Shown piece after piece: positions 14,271-24,084 of a stretch of 64,000 nt of DNA. A program made the position numbers and the translations under genes. Position 1 is the first letter of the stretch, and each line of letters starts with the position of its first letter. Source of the DNA: a virus. The DNA lies in IMG/VR virus record IMGVR_UViG_3300010885_052266, positions 36,880 to 100,879 of that record. One strand, 5' to 3'. The notes under the pieces are model-generated. The model was not told the DNA's origin. It did no database searches and saw nothing but the letters and a program-made list of their open reading frames with translations.

Positions 14271-15368
14271 ATGGACGACGTATCAGACGATATGCGAGAG
14301 ATTTTCCAGGCGGCCGGGATGTCGGAAGACCAGGCCGATGATTTGCTAAAAGCCGCTGAGATGCTCGTGGGGGGGGATGGCCGATTGCTCGTGAAGCCAT
14401 GGCGGCTGACGCCAGAGGCGACACGGAAGGCACTTCTGGAAGAACAGGTGTCGACGGAGCTCGGCGGCGCGTGGGAAGATCAAGACGACACGGAAGAGGC
14501 CACACAGGCCGGCCTGGAAAGCGCGATTACTCTGCTCAGGCAGGGGCGACTCATCTGGCTGGACGAGGTGCCGCCGCTTGATGTGCTGGAGCGGGAATCG
14601 GGCCGCGGACAACAGATGTTTTTTGATGGCTTCATTCGCCATCCCTTTCAGGACGGCTATATCCTGGCGTTCAACAACAGCAGCTTTAACCGCGAAAACG
14701 CGGCAGGCATGAAGGAATTTGCAGAGGTATTCGAGAAGCTAGGCGTCACCGACGCCGCTAGCGGTCACGTCATGGTGATCGAGCCACGGGCCGCCGAAAA
14801 GGATGACCTCGGTCCGCCGAAAGTCGACGTATTCGCTTTTGCCGCGATGGAAGTACAGGGGGAGAAGTTACTCACGCCGTCCGTGGAATTCATATTTCAT
14901 GTGACGAAAGACGGTCTCAAGGCCGAAGACCCGGACGGCCTTGATGACGCCTTCCTCGAACCGCAGCAGCGTTTGGCTGTGAACCACCTGCGTCACCAAT
15001 GCTCGCACATGCTGTTCTATGGGTTGATGATCTTGAATACCGAGTTCGTGCCAATCGAGGCCGTGCCAGCCCCTGAGAAGCTCAACAAGCAACGGGTTAA
15101 AAGTGGAAAGGACCCACTGCCTGGCTTCACCAAAGTCCACACCGAAGACTACATCACGGCTCTGACCGGCAAACCCAAGGCGCGATCCGAGGATGCGCAG
15201 GGCGGAACGCACGCCTCCCCTGTCCCGCATCTGCGCCGCGGCCATCGTCGATGGCTGGACGCCGAGCATACCCGCTCGACATGGGTTAGGGATTCGCTCG
15301 TCAACGTCCGCAAGCAGGTGTTCGGCGACCGGACGCGGTCATTTTACGACGCCAGTAAGCTGCATTGA
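14271..15368 (+). CDS. Conserved phage hypothetical protein
   Basis: 365 residues from ATG 14271, preceded by GAAGGAACC. The N-terminal 75 residues are acidic and helical. The middle has YILAFNNSSFNRENAAGMKE and VDVFAFAAMEVQGEKL. The C-terminus has LPGFTKVHTEDYITAL and a His/Arg-rich HASPVPHLRRGHRRWL, a motif I have seen in phage proteins of unknown role. No catalytic site can be assigned. It is the last plus-strand gene before the convergent terminator. Confidence 0.75.
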   Translation: MDDVSDDMREIFQAAGMSEDQADDLLKAAEMLVGGDGRLLVKPWRLTPEATRKALLEEQVSTELGGAWEDQDDTEEATQAGLESAITLLRQGRLIWLDEVPPLDVLERESGRGQQMFFDGFIRHPFQDGYILAFNNSSFNRENAAGMKEFAEVFEKLGVTDAASGHVMVIEPRAAEKDDLGPPKVDVFAFAAMEVQGEKLLTPSVEFIFHVTKDGLKAEDPDGLDDAFLEPQQRLAVNHLRHQCSHMLFYGLMILNTEFVPIEAVPAPEKLNKQRVKSGKDPLPGFTKVHTEDYITALTGKPKARSEDAQGGTHASPVPHLRRGHRRWLDAEHTRSTWVRDSLVNVRKQVFGDRTRSFYDASKLH

Positions 15369-15380
15369 GTAGGACGGGAG

Positions 15381-15411
15381 GCGAGGCCGGCTCCACCTGA
15401 GCCGGCCTCGC
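15381..15411. terminator. Hairpin between convergent transcription units
   Basis: A perfect 12-bp stem GCGAGGCCGGCT/AGCCGGCCTCGC (15381-15392 with 15400-15411) encloses a 7-base loop. It lies after the last plus-strand gene and the last minus-strand gene. No T-tract follows on either strand, so termination efficiency is uncertain. Confidence 0.6.
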
Positions 15412-15511
15412 CCTAGCATCAGGAGCGGCGCGGTGGCGTCTTTTTCACCGTGGCCTTATCGGCCCCACTGGCCGTATCCGTCTCCGTTGCTGCGGCCTCG
15501 GCGGCCGGCGT

Positions 15512-15877
15512 TTACGCAGTCTCCTCCTCCGCCGGCGCGACGACAGGCGCCTCGGTCGAGGCGCCCTCGATCGCATCGATCAAAGCCATCACCCCGCTCG
15601 ACGCCACGGTGAAGTTCACCTTGTCCAGACGCATCCGCAGGTATTCGTAGTCCGCATCCTCCAGCGCGAGGTGCGTCTGGCCAAGCTGGGCGTCGAGGGT
15701 GTTCAGGACACGCATCGCGCTGCGCACGCCCTGGACATTCATGCCGTTCGGGTCGAACTGGCACATGTTCCTGATGTGCTCCGCAAAGACGACATCCGGG
15801 TGAATCACCGCTTCGCCTTTGTCGGTAAAGCCCCGGATCGCCCCGCTCGGGACCGTCTTCAGTTCGATGTATTTCAT
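15512..15877 (-). CDS. Small phage structural-module protein
   Basis: 121 residues from ATG at 15877 (MKYIELKTVPSGAIRGFTDK); an ATG nine bases upstream (MAGMK) is an equally possible start. The body is mixed, with GVRSAMRVLNTLDAQLGQTH and LRMRLDKVNFTVASSG, and the tail is Ala/Glu/Pro-rich. It is the last gene of the minus-strand late operon, downstream of the tail fibre. The family is unknown; a role in fibre assembly is only a guess from position. Confidence 0.55.
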   Translation of the reverse strand: MKYIELKTVPSGAIRGFTDKGEAVIHPDVVFAEHIRNMCQFDPNGMNVQGVRSAMRVLNTLDAQLGQTHLALEDADYEYLRMRLDKVNFTVASSGVMALIDAIEGASTEAPVVAPAEEETA

Positions 15878-15950
15878 GCCTGCCATCCATGATTTGTGAC
15901 ACGGCACAGGGAAATGTGGGCGGTCGCCGGGTCAAAGGGCTCGGACGGAG

Positions 15951-16271
15951 TCAGCCCTCCTCGGCGCCGACGAACTGAGGCATGTCAGCGATCACCTGAT
16001 ACAGCGCGCCGCGCGGGTCGGCGGACCACGGCACGATGGCCCCGGCAAGGTCTTCCATCGGAATGCCTATCACCCTGGTGTCGACGTGGTCCTTCTTGTC
16101 CATCCTGGCCGCCTGGTTCATGTATCCGAGCAGGGTGACCCGGACCACGCCGGTCTTTTCGACCCCGTCCAGCTCGAACGCCTCATCGTAGTTCCAGTGC
16201 GCCGTTTCGATCCTCCAATACTGGAGTGTCATCCCTGTCCGCTGGTATTCGAGGGCCTTCAGAAGTGCCAT
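15951..16271 (-). CDS. Hypothetical protein downstream of tail fibre
   Basis: 106 residues (MALLKALEYQRTGMTLQYWR), two bases after the tail-fibre stop. Beta-rich segments include YWRIETAHWNYDEAFELDGV and RVTLLGYMNQAARMDKKDHV. The small compact sequence, without membrane or metal motifs, resembles short proteins found after fibre genes in other phages. No function can be assigned. Confidence 0.6.
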   Translation of the reverse strand: MALLKALEYQRTGMTLQYWRIETAHWNYDEAFELDGVEKTGVVRVTLLGYMNQAARMDKKDHVDTRVIGIPMEDLAGAIVPWSADPRGALYQVIADMPQFVGAEEG

Positions 16272-16273
16272 GG

Positions 16274-19200
16274 TTAAGCTCCGATCAGACCGTGGGTGGT
16301 CGCCGCCGCTTGAAGGGCCATCACGCGGCCGGCGAGCTGCGCCAGCGTGACAGTGGCCGTGTCGTAGACCGTCGCCTTGTTGGTGGTCCCGGTCATGGCG
16401 GCCCAGCCGGTGTCGTGGGCGCCGACCACCTGCGTGCCGTTGATCTGTAGCACTTTCCCGGACGCGAGGTTGATATGGTCGAGTGCGCTGATGATGCCCG
16501 TGCCCTTGGCATCCAGGATCAGGTTTACATCGGCATTCGCGCCGAGAGCCGAGACGGTCACCCCATTGCCGGTGGCGCCGCCGGTGATCGCGACGTAGTT
16601 GACAGCGGACGCGGTGTTGGTGACGGCCAACTGGACGCCGCCTGACGCCGCAAAGGTCATGCCGCCCGTGCCGCCTCCAGCTATCGCAATAGCCGTACCG
16701 CTTGTCGTGTTAGGTGTTATCGACACCGTATTGCCGGACGATCCGATAGTTACCACACCATTCGGCGATATGCTCAGCGCCGACACTGGCGGTGCAGCAT
16801 TGGAGGTTAAAAAATCCAATGTAATCTGATTGCTGCCATTGTTAGTAGCTCTAATCAATGCGTCGCGTGTATTTACGCCGTTGTTCCCCGGATCGAGCGA
16901 AATTGCAACCGCAGTGCTGGCCGTCAAAGAGGCATTTATTAACCTCATCGAATAAATTGTCGCCCCCGCAGCGGTTCCACTGACTTGAACCGGACCCGAA
17001 GCGGTCAGCAACCCAGCCGAATGCGTGAGGGTGTAATTGCCCGCGTTGAAGTTGATAACCGCGCCCGAGGCCAAAAACGCATCCGCCCACATGAGCGACG
17101 TTGTTCCGAGCGCGGTGCCGTCTGAAACTGCTGGCGAAAGTGCCGACAATGTTAGCTGCATCTCGGCCGCGCTGTTGACCGCCCATCCAAGGGTATTCGC
17201 CGCAGGTAGGTACATACCATTGGTCGGCACGGTTGAACTGGACGGTATGAACGCCGTTGCAGTGAATGCAGCCGACCCGGTGACGGCTGGAGTGATCGCT
17301 ACGACACCAGACCCCTTAGCATTTAGGATCAGGTTGATATTAGTGTCACTGCCAAGCGCTGATATCGTCACGCCGCTCCCGGTAGCACCCCCCGTCAGGC
17401 TTGCATAATTAACAGAACTGGCGGTATTCGTGATCTGGAATTGGATTCCCCCCGCTGTGGCAAAGTTTATACCACCCGTGCCAGCGCCCGTGATGGTGGC
17501 TGCCGTGGACGACGACGTGTTCGGCGCGATTGTGATCGTGTTGCCAGACGCACCGAACGTGGTGATCCCGGCGGCGTCGATCACCACCCGGTCCACCAGT
17601 GTCGTGGTGCCGAGGGTCGTCGTGCTGAAAACGATCGCCGTGCCATGCGCCGTCCCCGACCACGCCTCGTCGGTTCGCAACGCTATACGGACCTGCTCAC
17701 CGCTGTAGGCCGATCCGTCGTACCCTCGACCCGATATCGACCCCAAAATACTGCCGGTGCCGAGGCCAACTGGAGCCGCATTCGTGCCTAGCGATTTCCG
17801 GAATGTCAGGTATCCCTGCCCGGCGAACGTATCGACCAACAGGTATGCGTTGGCAGAATCCGCCTGAGTGGCCCGGAAGACCGTGCCGGACAGGTTCCCA
17901 GGAGCGGTCGCGGCGTTCAGGTTTAGAGCAATCGAGCCCAGGGCCTGGATCATGTGGACGCCGTCGTCCGCCACACCGCCTACCAACATCCGTCCCGCGC
18001 TGGTCAGCGCCCATTTTTCGAGAAAAGTGTTGGCCGTCGCGGCTTGGAAGATCGAGAACCGAGACGCGCCCCCGAGGGTGGACTCCGCGACCGGGCCGAT
18101 CCGCACGCGCCCGCCCGGTCCGCCGGTCGAAACATCAAGGCTATTAAATTCGAGTTTTGCCCAAAGGTTCCCCGTGTCCCAGCCCGAGCCATTGGCTGAG
18201 TCCACGATCACAATACCGTTCGCGACGGCTGTCCCGGACGTGCCGTTTGACGCCGTGTTGATCGTCAGAAGTCCACCGTTCGAGCCAGACGGTCCGACAA
18301 GAACCAGTGTCGATGACGTGATAGTCATCGCCGCAGACCCCGAGGTGGCTGATCCGCCTGACACCACAATACGAGCGTCGTAGTCAGGCGAAGATGCACT
18401 CGAATGGAAGTCAATGAACGGCGTTGACGTGCCGACACGTCCCGTCAAACCTATTTCGATGCTACTCGACCCGAAATGTACTTGATTATCTGTGCCGTAG
18501 TAGGCGAATACGGCTCCGTCCGAGCGGAGGCTGCTACCCGCATATACTGTCCCTACCACCCCCAACCCACCAGCAACAGTCAGGGCGCCCGTGGTGGAAG
18601 AAGTCGACGCCGTGGTCGGTTTCACCGCGATGACCGTTGATGTTCCGGTCAGGATCTGCGTCGTGTTGGCCGCCAACGCCACCGTGTTCCCCGAGGACAG
18701 ATACATCCCGTTCACCGGGACGGTGCTCCCGGTCACGATCAGGGACGCAGCCGTAGCCGAACCCGTCACCCCTAGCGTGCCGCCCACCGTCGTCGCACCG
18801 CCGCTGCCCTGGATCGCCAGGACCGACACCCCGGACTTCGTCAGATTGACGGTCAGCCCGGCCCCGTAGCTTCTCCCGATCCGGATCAGAGCCTCGGTCG
18901 CCACGTTGGTTTCGGTCGATGCGGAGGCGGTCCACGCCGATCGAAAGAGTTCGACGCCGTCCGGGATCGTCGTGGTGATGGTGCCGCCCGAGACGTAGGC
19001 GGTCCACCCCGAGGCGTTGATCGTGCCCCCCTCGGCGGTCTGCAACTCGAACGTGTTCGTGGTCGCGTTTGCGACGCGATAGGAAATCTTGATCGTCCCA
19101 CCACCCGTATAGGTGCCGAAATTCGTGGTATCGACCGCAACCCCGCTCGGATAGGTCAGTGTGAACGTGTCGTTCGTCCGGTTCGCCACGACATAGTACG

Positions 19201-22200
19201 GATTGCCCACCAGCTGATACATTGACGTTTTGGAGGTAGAGCTGCCGAACCCGCTCAGTCTCACCCTTGCGCCGTTGGGCAGGCCGTGCCCTGTCTTGGT
19301 GAATACTCCCGGGTTGGCCTGGGTGACCGACGCGATGGTCTGCTGGTTGACCTGCGTCATGCCGACGACTGCCGTGGCATCGAACACGGTGCCGTTTGCC
19401 AGCCCGTGCGCGTTTGACGTCACGACCGGCGGGTTGGCCGCTGTGATCCCGGTGATGGTCTTGTTGATGACCGAGGTCACCTTGATGAACACATCGCCTC
19501 CGGTCTTGACCAACGAGCCAATCCAGTAGCCGGTACCGGGCGTAGAGCCGATCGAGACCGTCGCGGTCTTGAACCTGTTGACATTCAGGCTGGCGCCGGT
19601 CGACGTTCCGGTCAGGGCGACATAGCCGACTTGTAGCTCGCCGCCGTACGTGCCTTGAGTCAGCTCTCCACCGTCCCACTGCATGATCTGCCCGGTGAAG
19701 ATCGCCTCCCGGAAGTGAAAGCCCTTCGCGAGTTGTGCCGGGGCGTTGATGTAGTCAGACCCGCCCGTCAGGTGCATCAACACCCCGTCGGAAGCGGCAG
19801 GGAAGGCCGACCCGTACGTTGCTACGGCAAATATGGTCTTGAAGCGGCCGTTGTATTTATCCGGAGCTGCGGCCGTACCGGCGTTCGAAACGCTTATCGC
19901 GGTCCAGTCACGCACTGGCTGAACCGCATGATCACCGATTGTCGTGATGAGAAGACCGGTACCGTTGACGAAGCTCGTCCCGACGACGGCCATCAAGTCG
20001 ATTTCCATGCCGGTCAGGCCGCGGCGAAAGGTCGCCCCTGCGTTCAAGGTCGCCTGGAGGTTGGCAGCGTAGATGTTGCCCCACCCGTAATTGTTATCTA
20101 AGCCAAAGCCTTCAGCAATCCCACCGGCGTTGTTCGACGCGTTGTGCGAGAATTTCCCGCCGATCATGCCGGTGGAGTCGTTGATCAGCTGGGTGTCGCC
20201 CATTTCCGATATCGACGCGTCGATCGCGGTGCGGCCGCCGTTGTACCCTGCGTTCAGGATGCCGGCGATATTCAGGTAATCGAGCGAACCGCCGGTCAGC
20301 AGCTTGGCTGTGTCGTCGAGAGACCCCATGCCGACATAGTAGCCGGAGGTCGTGCTGACGCCAGAATAGGACGACTTGAAAAACGCGAGAGGCGGCACTA
20401 CCGACGCCGTCGAAGCTAAGGTGAGGGCCGGATAATGCGAGGTATATGTGGAGAAGCTCCGCGCCTTGACCCCCCCCTTTACGTCTACGTTGAGCGCCTC
20501 TGTGGTCGCAAGGTCCGGCCCAAAGTAGGCCATGTGCGGGTCAGCCAGCGTCCCCAGGTTGCGGCGCAGGTCCAGCATGGTTTCCCCCGCGCCGCTCTGG
20601 TTGTATATACTGGCCTGGAATCTTTGGGAGAACTCCACGGAGACGGTGGCGCCGGTCAGCCCGCCGCCCGTGACCGGCTCAACGGCGAGACTGGTCGGCA
20701 GCACGCTATAGTTGCCCTGCACGGTGATCGTCAGTGCCCCGGTCAGCGCTCCGTCGCTGATCGTGCCCGTGGCCTGGAACTTCGTGCCTGTGCCGGTCGT
20801 GCCGGTCACCGTCACGGCACCGTTCGACCCGCCAGAACCGCCCGATACGACAGTGGCCGAAATCACATTCGTAGTCGGCGGCGTCCGGATCTTCGCTTTG
20901 CGGGTAGACCCGGTGTACCATTCGATGGCGCGGTCCGCCGTGCCGTCGCCGACCAGCTTCAGGGTCGATGACGTCCCGGAGGAGCGCCCGATCGCCAGGC
21001 TCCCCACGACCTCGGTTGCCCCGCCGCTGGTGTTCAGCGACAGCGTGTTGGCCGCGGCCCAGGTCGGGGTCAGCACGGCACCACTGCCTGAGCCGCCGCT
21101 GACCGTGATTGTGCCTGGCGCGGCCGCGGAGACGTCCGGGGCCAGCACGGACACGGTGAGCAGGCCGATGCCCAGCGAGACCGTTGTCCCGACCAGACTC
21201 CCGCCCGTGACAGGCTCGACGGCCGTGTTGGTCGGATTGACCGTGTAATTGCCCACCACCGTCACGGTCGGCACCAGGACCAGCGAGACCGTTGCCCCGG
21301 TCAGCCCGCCGCCCGTAACGGGCTCGACAGCGGCATTGGTCGGGGCAACGGTGTAGGCGCCCACCACCGCCACGATGAGCGCGCCGGTCAGCACCCCAGA
21401 GCCGTTGATCGTGCCCGTGGCCTGGAACCGGGTTCCTGTCCCGGTCGTTCCGGTCAGAGTCACCGCCCCTGGCGTGCCGCCGGTGCCGCCCGCCACCACT
21501 GCCGCGGACAGCACCTGGTTCCCACCCAACACCCCGCCGGCCGATATGATGCCCGTCGCTTGGAACTTCGTCCCGGTGCCGGTCGTGCCGGTCACGGTAA
21601 CCGCCCCTGGCGTGCCGGAGCCGCCGCCGGCGACGATGCGCGCGTTCAACACCTTGGTATTGGTCACGCGATACTGCGACCGCACGCCCGAGGTCAGCTC
21701 GGCATAAAGGATGTCGCCCGGGTAGTAGTTCCCCACGCCAGCCGCGCCTGACCCGGCGGTTGAGACGGAAACCGCGCTGACCTTGGCGAGCGGGATATCA
21801 ATCTCGATCCCGCCCGCGACCTGCTTGATGAACAGGTTGGCCGAGCGGAACTGGCCTGTCCCGTCGATCGAGGCGCCGGGGACATGGATGGAGTGGCCTG
21901 ATTGCTGGGAGAAATTGACGTTGCCGAACGCCACGCCCCGGGTAGCAAGGGGCGGCGGCAGGATGGCGTTCAGGGTCGCCCCGTCGCCGTTGTTCGTCTG
22001 AAAATTAGCGGTGATGAGTTCGGCCGTGGCTGCCATGGCCCAGCGACGGTCCCGCGTCCCGAACGCGATGCCTTGCGCCCAGGTGGCGGTCGCTCCGACC
22101 CCGTCGACCGCAATGGCCTCGCCGTCGATCGCGAAGACGATGTTACTCCGGCTCGCGGCGGTCCGATGCGCGGCGAGCAGGGTGACCCCGATCCCTCGCG

Positions 22201-23578
22201 CGTCCCGCACGCTGGCGCCGGAGCGGATCGCCAGACCGGCCTCGCCCCAGGCGGCGACCTCCGCGTAGTTCGTCGCACCTGAGTTCAGCGTGATCTGAGG
22301 ACGCAGGGTGTGCACCGATCCGGCCGCGCCAGTCGTAAGGTCCGTGCCTCCCTGGCTGTAGGACCAACTCGACGTGAACTTGCCGATCGCGTGCAGCATG
22401 TCGCCGCGCACACCAATGGCGCCGGCCTGGGTCAGGGCGACCCGGAACGGAACGCGCCCGCCCTTGGCTGATCCGCCGCCCACCGTGTGCCCCACGAGCA
22501 GGACGCCAGCCCCTGTCGCTGCGTCGGGCGTGATGTCGGCAGTATCGGCCGAGATGGCGAGCTGGTGCAGCGCGTCCGCTGTGGTCCCGGTATAGGTCGC
22601 CCCGGTTGTGTTCCAGGCCATAGCGAGAGCGGACACGGCATGGACGCTGGACTTGCCGGTCAAGTCATAGGTGGCAGCGGGACTCTGATACGCGACGGCC
22701 GACAGGACGTTTCCGACCGTCACCGTGCTGGGAGAGGCAGCGCCTGGCGTGTTAAGGCCGGTGTTCGGTTGCACGATGAGCGCCGAGACGGAACCGGACA
22801 CCCCGACCCGCAGACGATACCCGTTGGGGACCCGCAGGGCCATCTCGCGACCCGCCGGCACGGTCAGGGCCACCCCGACGATCGAGGAGACGGTCTCGTT
22901 GGCGATCGTGAGCGGCGCGGTGCTTGAGTTGAGCAGCGTGGTGGTCCCACCCACCGAGAGGGTCGTGCCGATCGTCGCGGCGTTCGCGATGACCAGGCCC
23001 GTGCCAGACCCGTTGCCCGTGATGGTCCCGGACGCGGTGATGGCCGCTGCCGTCGTGGTGCCCGCAATCGCCAGGGTCGAGGACAGCGACACGGGATGCG
23101 AGAACTGGATTGCCCCCGAGCCGCTGCGGGTAATCAAGACGGGGTTGGAGCTGGTCGCGCCAGGGGCAATCGAGAGCGTGTTTCCGGTCGTGCCGACCGT
23201 CACGCCGGAGTTGCTGGATACCGTGCCGGAAGAGCCGGTCGTGCCTTTGATCGAGCCGATCAGGTTCCAGGCCCCGAGCGTCTTCTGGTAGACGTTCCCG
23301 GTCACGATATCGAGATTGTAGTCGTAGTCCGCCCCGGTATCGGCCGACGGGGCGCCCGACGAATGGAGCCACGTGGCCGAGGTCGCATCGATCACGCCGT
23401 CCGAACTGATCGAGACGTTGTGGCCGGGCCGCACGAGATGCGACCTGATCTGCGAAAGCGAGGCGCGCCGGCCCGTCGAGACGCCGCTGACCACCTGGAT
23501 CAGCAGCGTCTGGTCGGTATTGGCCAGCGTCGAGGCGGCGTCCAGTGCGTCGAACTGGATCAGGGTCGTATCGGCCAC
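16274..23578 (-). CDS. Giant tail fibre / receptor-binding protein
   Basis: 2434 residues. GTG 23578 is chosen because GGAG lies eight bases upstream. The N-terminus MADTTLIQFDALDAASTLAN resembles fibre attachment regions. Most of the rest is Gly/Thr/Ser-rich repeat sequence typical of trimeric beta-helical fibres: VTVTGTTGTGTKFQATG modules near residues 640-1010, and GGIQFQITNTASSVNYASLT / NINLILNAKGSGVV modules near the C-terminus. No intramolecular chaperone peptidase is recognised at the end. It would mediate adsorption to the host surface. It is the largest gene in the window and sits at the distal end of the tail operon. Confidence 0.85.
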   Translation of the reverse strand: MADTTLIQFDALDAASTLANTDQTLLIQVVSGVSTGRRASLSQIRSHLVRPGHNVSISSDGVIDATSATWLHSSGAPSADTGADYDYNLDIVTGNVYQKTLGAWNLIGSIKGTTGSSGTVSSNSGVTVGTTGNTLSIAPGATSSNPVLITRSGSGAIQFSHPVSLSSTLAIAGTTTAAAITASGTITGNGSGTGLVIANAATIGTTLSVGGTTTLLNSSTAPLTIANETVSSIVGVALTVPAGREMALRVPNGYRLRVGVSGSVSALIVQPNTGLNTPGAASPSTVTVGNVLSAVAYQSPAATYDLTGKSSVHAVSALAMAWNTTGATYTGTTADALHQLAISADTADITPDAATGAGVLLVGHTVGGGSAKGGRVPFRVALTQAGAIGVRGDMLHAIGKFTSSWSYSQGGTDLTTGAAGSVHTLRPQITLNSGATNYAEVAAWGEAGLAIRSGASVRDARGIGVTLLAAHRTAASRSNIVFAIDGEAIAVDGVGATATWAQGIAFGTRDRRWAMAATAELITANFQTNNGDGATLNAILPPPLATRGVAFGNVNFSQQSGHSIHVPGASIDGTGQFRSANLFIKQVAGGIEIDIPLAKVSAVSVSTAGSGAAGVGNYYPGDILYAELTSGVRSQYRVTNTKVLNARIVAGGGSGTPGAVTVTGTTGTGTKFQATGIISAGGVLGGNQVLSAAVVAGGTGGTPGAVTLTGTTGTGTRFQATGTINGSGVLTGALIVAVVGAYTVAPTNAAVEPVTGGGLTGATVSLVLVPTVTVVGNYTVNPTNTAVEPVTGGSLVGTTVSLGIGLLTVSVLAPDVSAAAPGTITVSGGSGSGAVLTPTWAAANTLSLNTSGGATEVVGSLAIGRSSGTSSTLKLVGDGTADRAIEWYTGSTRKAKIRTPPTTNVISATVVSGGSGGSNGAVTVTGTTGTGTKFQATGTISDGALTGALTITVQGNYSVLPTSLAVEPVTGGGLTGATVSVEFSQRFQASIYNQSGAGETMLDLRRNLGTLADPHMAYFGPDLATTEALNVDVKGGVKARSFSTYTSHYPALTLASTASVVPPLAFFKSSYSGVSTTSGYYVGMGSLDDTAKLLTGGSLDYLNIAGILNAGYNGGRTAIDASISEMGDTQLINDSTGMIGGKFSHNASNNAGGIAEGFGLDNNYGWGNIYAANLQATLNAGATFRRGLTGMEIDLMAVVGTSFVNGTGLLITTIGDHAVQPVRDWTAISVSNAGTAAAPDKYNGRFKTIFAVATYGSAFPAASDGVLMHLTGGSDYINAPAQLAKGFHFREAIFTGQIMQWDGGELTQGTYGGELQVGYVALTGTSTGASLNVNRFKTATVSIGSTPGTGYWIGSLVKTGGDVFIKVTSVINKTITGITAANPPVVTSNAHGLANGTVFDATAVVGMTQVNQQTIASVTQANPGVFTKTGHGLPNGARVRLSGFGSSTSKTSMYQLVGNPYYVVANRTNDTFTLTYPSGVAVDTTNFGTYTGGGTIKISYRVANATTNTFELQTAEGGTINASGWTAYVSGGTITTTIPDGVELFRSAWTASASTETNVATEALIRIGRSYGAGLTVNLTKSGVSVLAIQGSGGATTVGGTLGVTGSATAASLIVTGSTVPVNGMYLSSGNTVALAANTTQILTGTSTVIAVKPTTASTSSTTGALTVAGGLGVVGTVYAGSSLRSDGAVFAYYGTDNQVHFGSSSIEIGLTGRVGTSTPFIDFHSSASSPDYDARIVVSGGSATSGSAAMTITSSTLVLVGPSGSNGGLLTINTASNGTSGTAVANGIVIVDSANGSGWDTGNLWAKLEFNSLDVSTGGPGGRVRIGPVAESTLGGASRFSIFQAATANTFLEKWALTSAGRMLVGGVADDGVHMIQALGSIALNLNAATAPGNLSGTVFRATQADSANAYLLVDTFAGQGYLTFRKSLGTNAAPVGLGTGSILGSISGRGYDGSAYSGEQVRIALRTDEAWSGTAHGTAIVFSTTTLGTTTLVDRVVIDAAGITTFGASGNTITIAPNTSSSTAATITGAGTGGINFATAGGIQFQITNTASSVNYASLTGGATGSGVTISALGSDTNINLILNAKGSGVVAITPAVTGSAAFTATAFIPSSSTVPTNGMYLPAANTLGWAVNSAAEMQLTLSALSPAVSDGTALGTTSLMWADAFLASGAVINFNAGNYTLTHSAGLLTASGPVQVSGTAAGATIYSMRLINASLTASTAVAISLDPGNNGVNTRDALIRATNNGSNQITLDFLTSNAAPPVSALSISPNGVVTIGSSGNTVSITPNTTSGTAIAIAGGGTGGMTFAASGGVQLAVTNTASAVNYVAITGGATGNGVTVSALGANADVNLILDAKGTGIISALDHINLASGKVLQINGTQVVGAHDTGWAAMTGTTNKATVYDTATVTLAQLAGRVMALQAAATTHGLIGA

Positions 23579-23647
23579 GGCCTACTCCGAGACGGTCAGG
23601 GTGCTCATGGCCCGAAGGCGAACATCCCCGGTCGCCGGCTCAAGGCT

Positions 23648-23800
23648 TCAACGCAGAAGGTGAGCGATCCAGATTGCCGGGGCGGGGTTGAAGGTCAGAA
23701 ACATGCTGACGGTGACGCCACCGAAAGCGGCCCAGTCCCTGACGCGCCGCCATGGCTTTTCGGCGTGGTATTCGGCGAATCGCCGCATCGCTCCCTCCAT
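23648..23800 (-). CDS. Small membrane protein
   Basis: 50 residues from ATG 23800, overlapping the upstream stop (TGATG). One hydrophobic helix, FGGVTVSMFLTFNPAPAIWI, follows a basic N-terminal part MRRFAEYHAEKPWRRVRDW. After its TGA the same frame continues as EPATGDVRLRAMSTLTVSE to TAG at 23582-23584, which looks protein-like. It sits in a pair of small membrane proteins between the I-J gene cluster and the tail fibre. Function unknown. Confidence 0.5.
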   Translation of the reverse strand: MEGAMRRFAEYHAEKPWRRVRDWAAFGGVTVSMFLTFNPAPAIWIAHLLR

Positions 23801-24063
23801 CAATGCAACTGCGTCCAGACCCAGGCGGCGAAGGCTGCCGCGCCCCCCAACAGTGCGCTGCTGACTGCCCCGATGGCTCCCTTGGTCAGCACGCCGCCGA
23901 TCCACCGCAAGGCGATCCCGCCCCAATTGAGCCAGGTCAGAAGGCATCGCAGCAGCCTGATGTCGTCGGTTGATAGCGTCCGGGAGGCCGGTGCCCCGCG
24001 ATCCTGATTTTGTCGTCCATTGTTGTCGGTGCCCCTCAGCTGGTTGTCCTTATCGTCGCCCAT
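23800..24063 (-). CDS. Small membrane protein, holin-like in layout
   Basis: 87 residues (MGDDKDNQLRGTDNNGRQNQ). A polar N-terminus is followed by two hydrophobic stretches, LLTWLNWGGIALRWIGGVLT and AIGAVSSALLGGAAAFAAWV. Such small two-span proteins near tail fibres can be accessory holins or membrane factors, but a dedicated holin is already present at 13293-13946. It is translationally coupled to the next gene. Confidence 0.55.
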   Translation of the reverse strand: MGDDKDNQLRGTDNNGRQNQDRGAPASRTLSTDDIRLLRCLLTWLNWGGIALRWIGGVLTKGAIGAVSSALLGGAAAFAAWVWTQLH

Positions 24064-24084
24064 TCCGTGCCCCGCCTGAACGCG

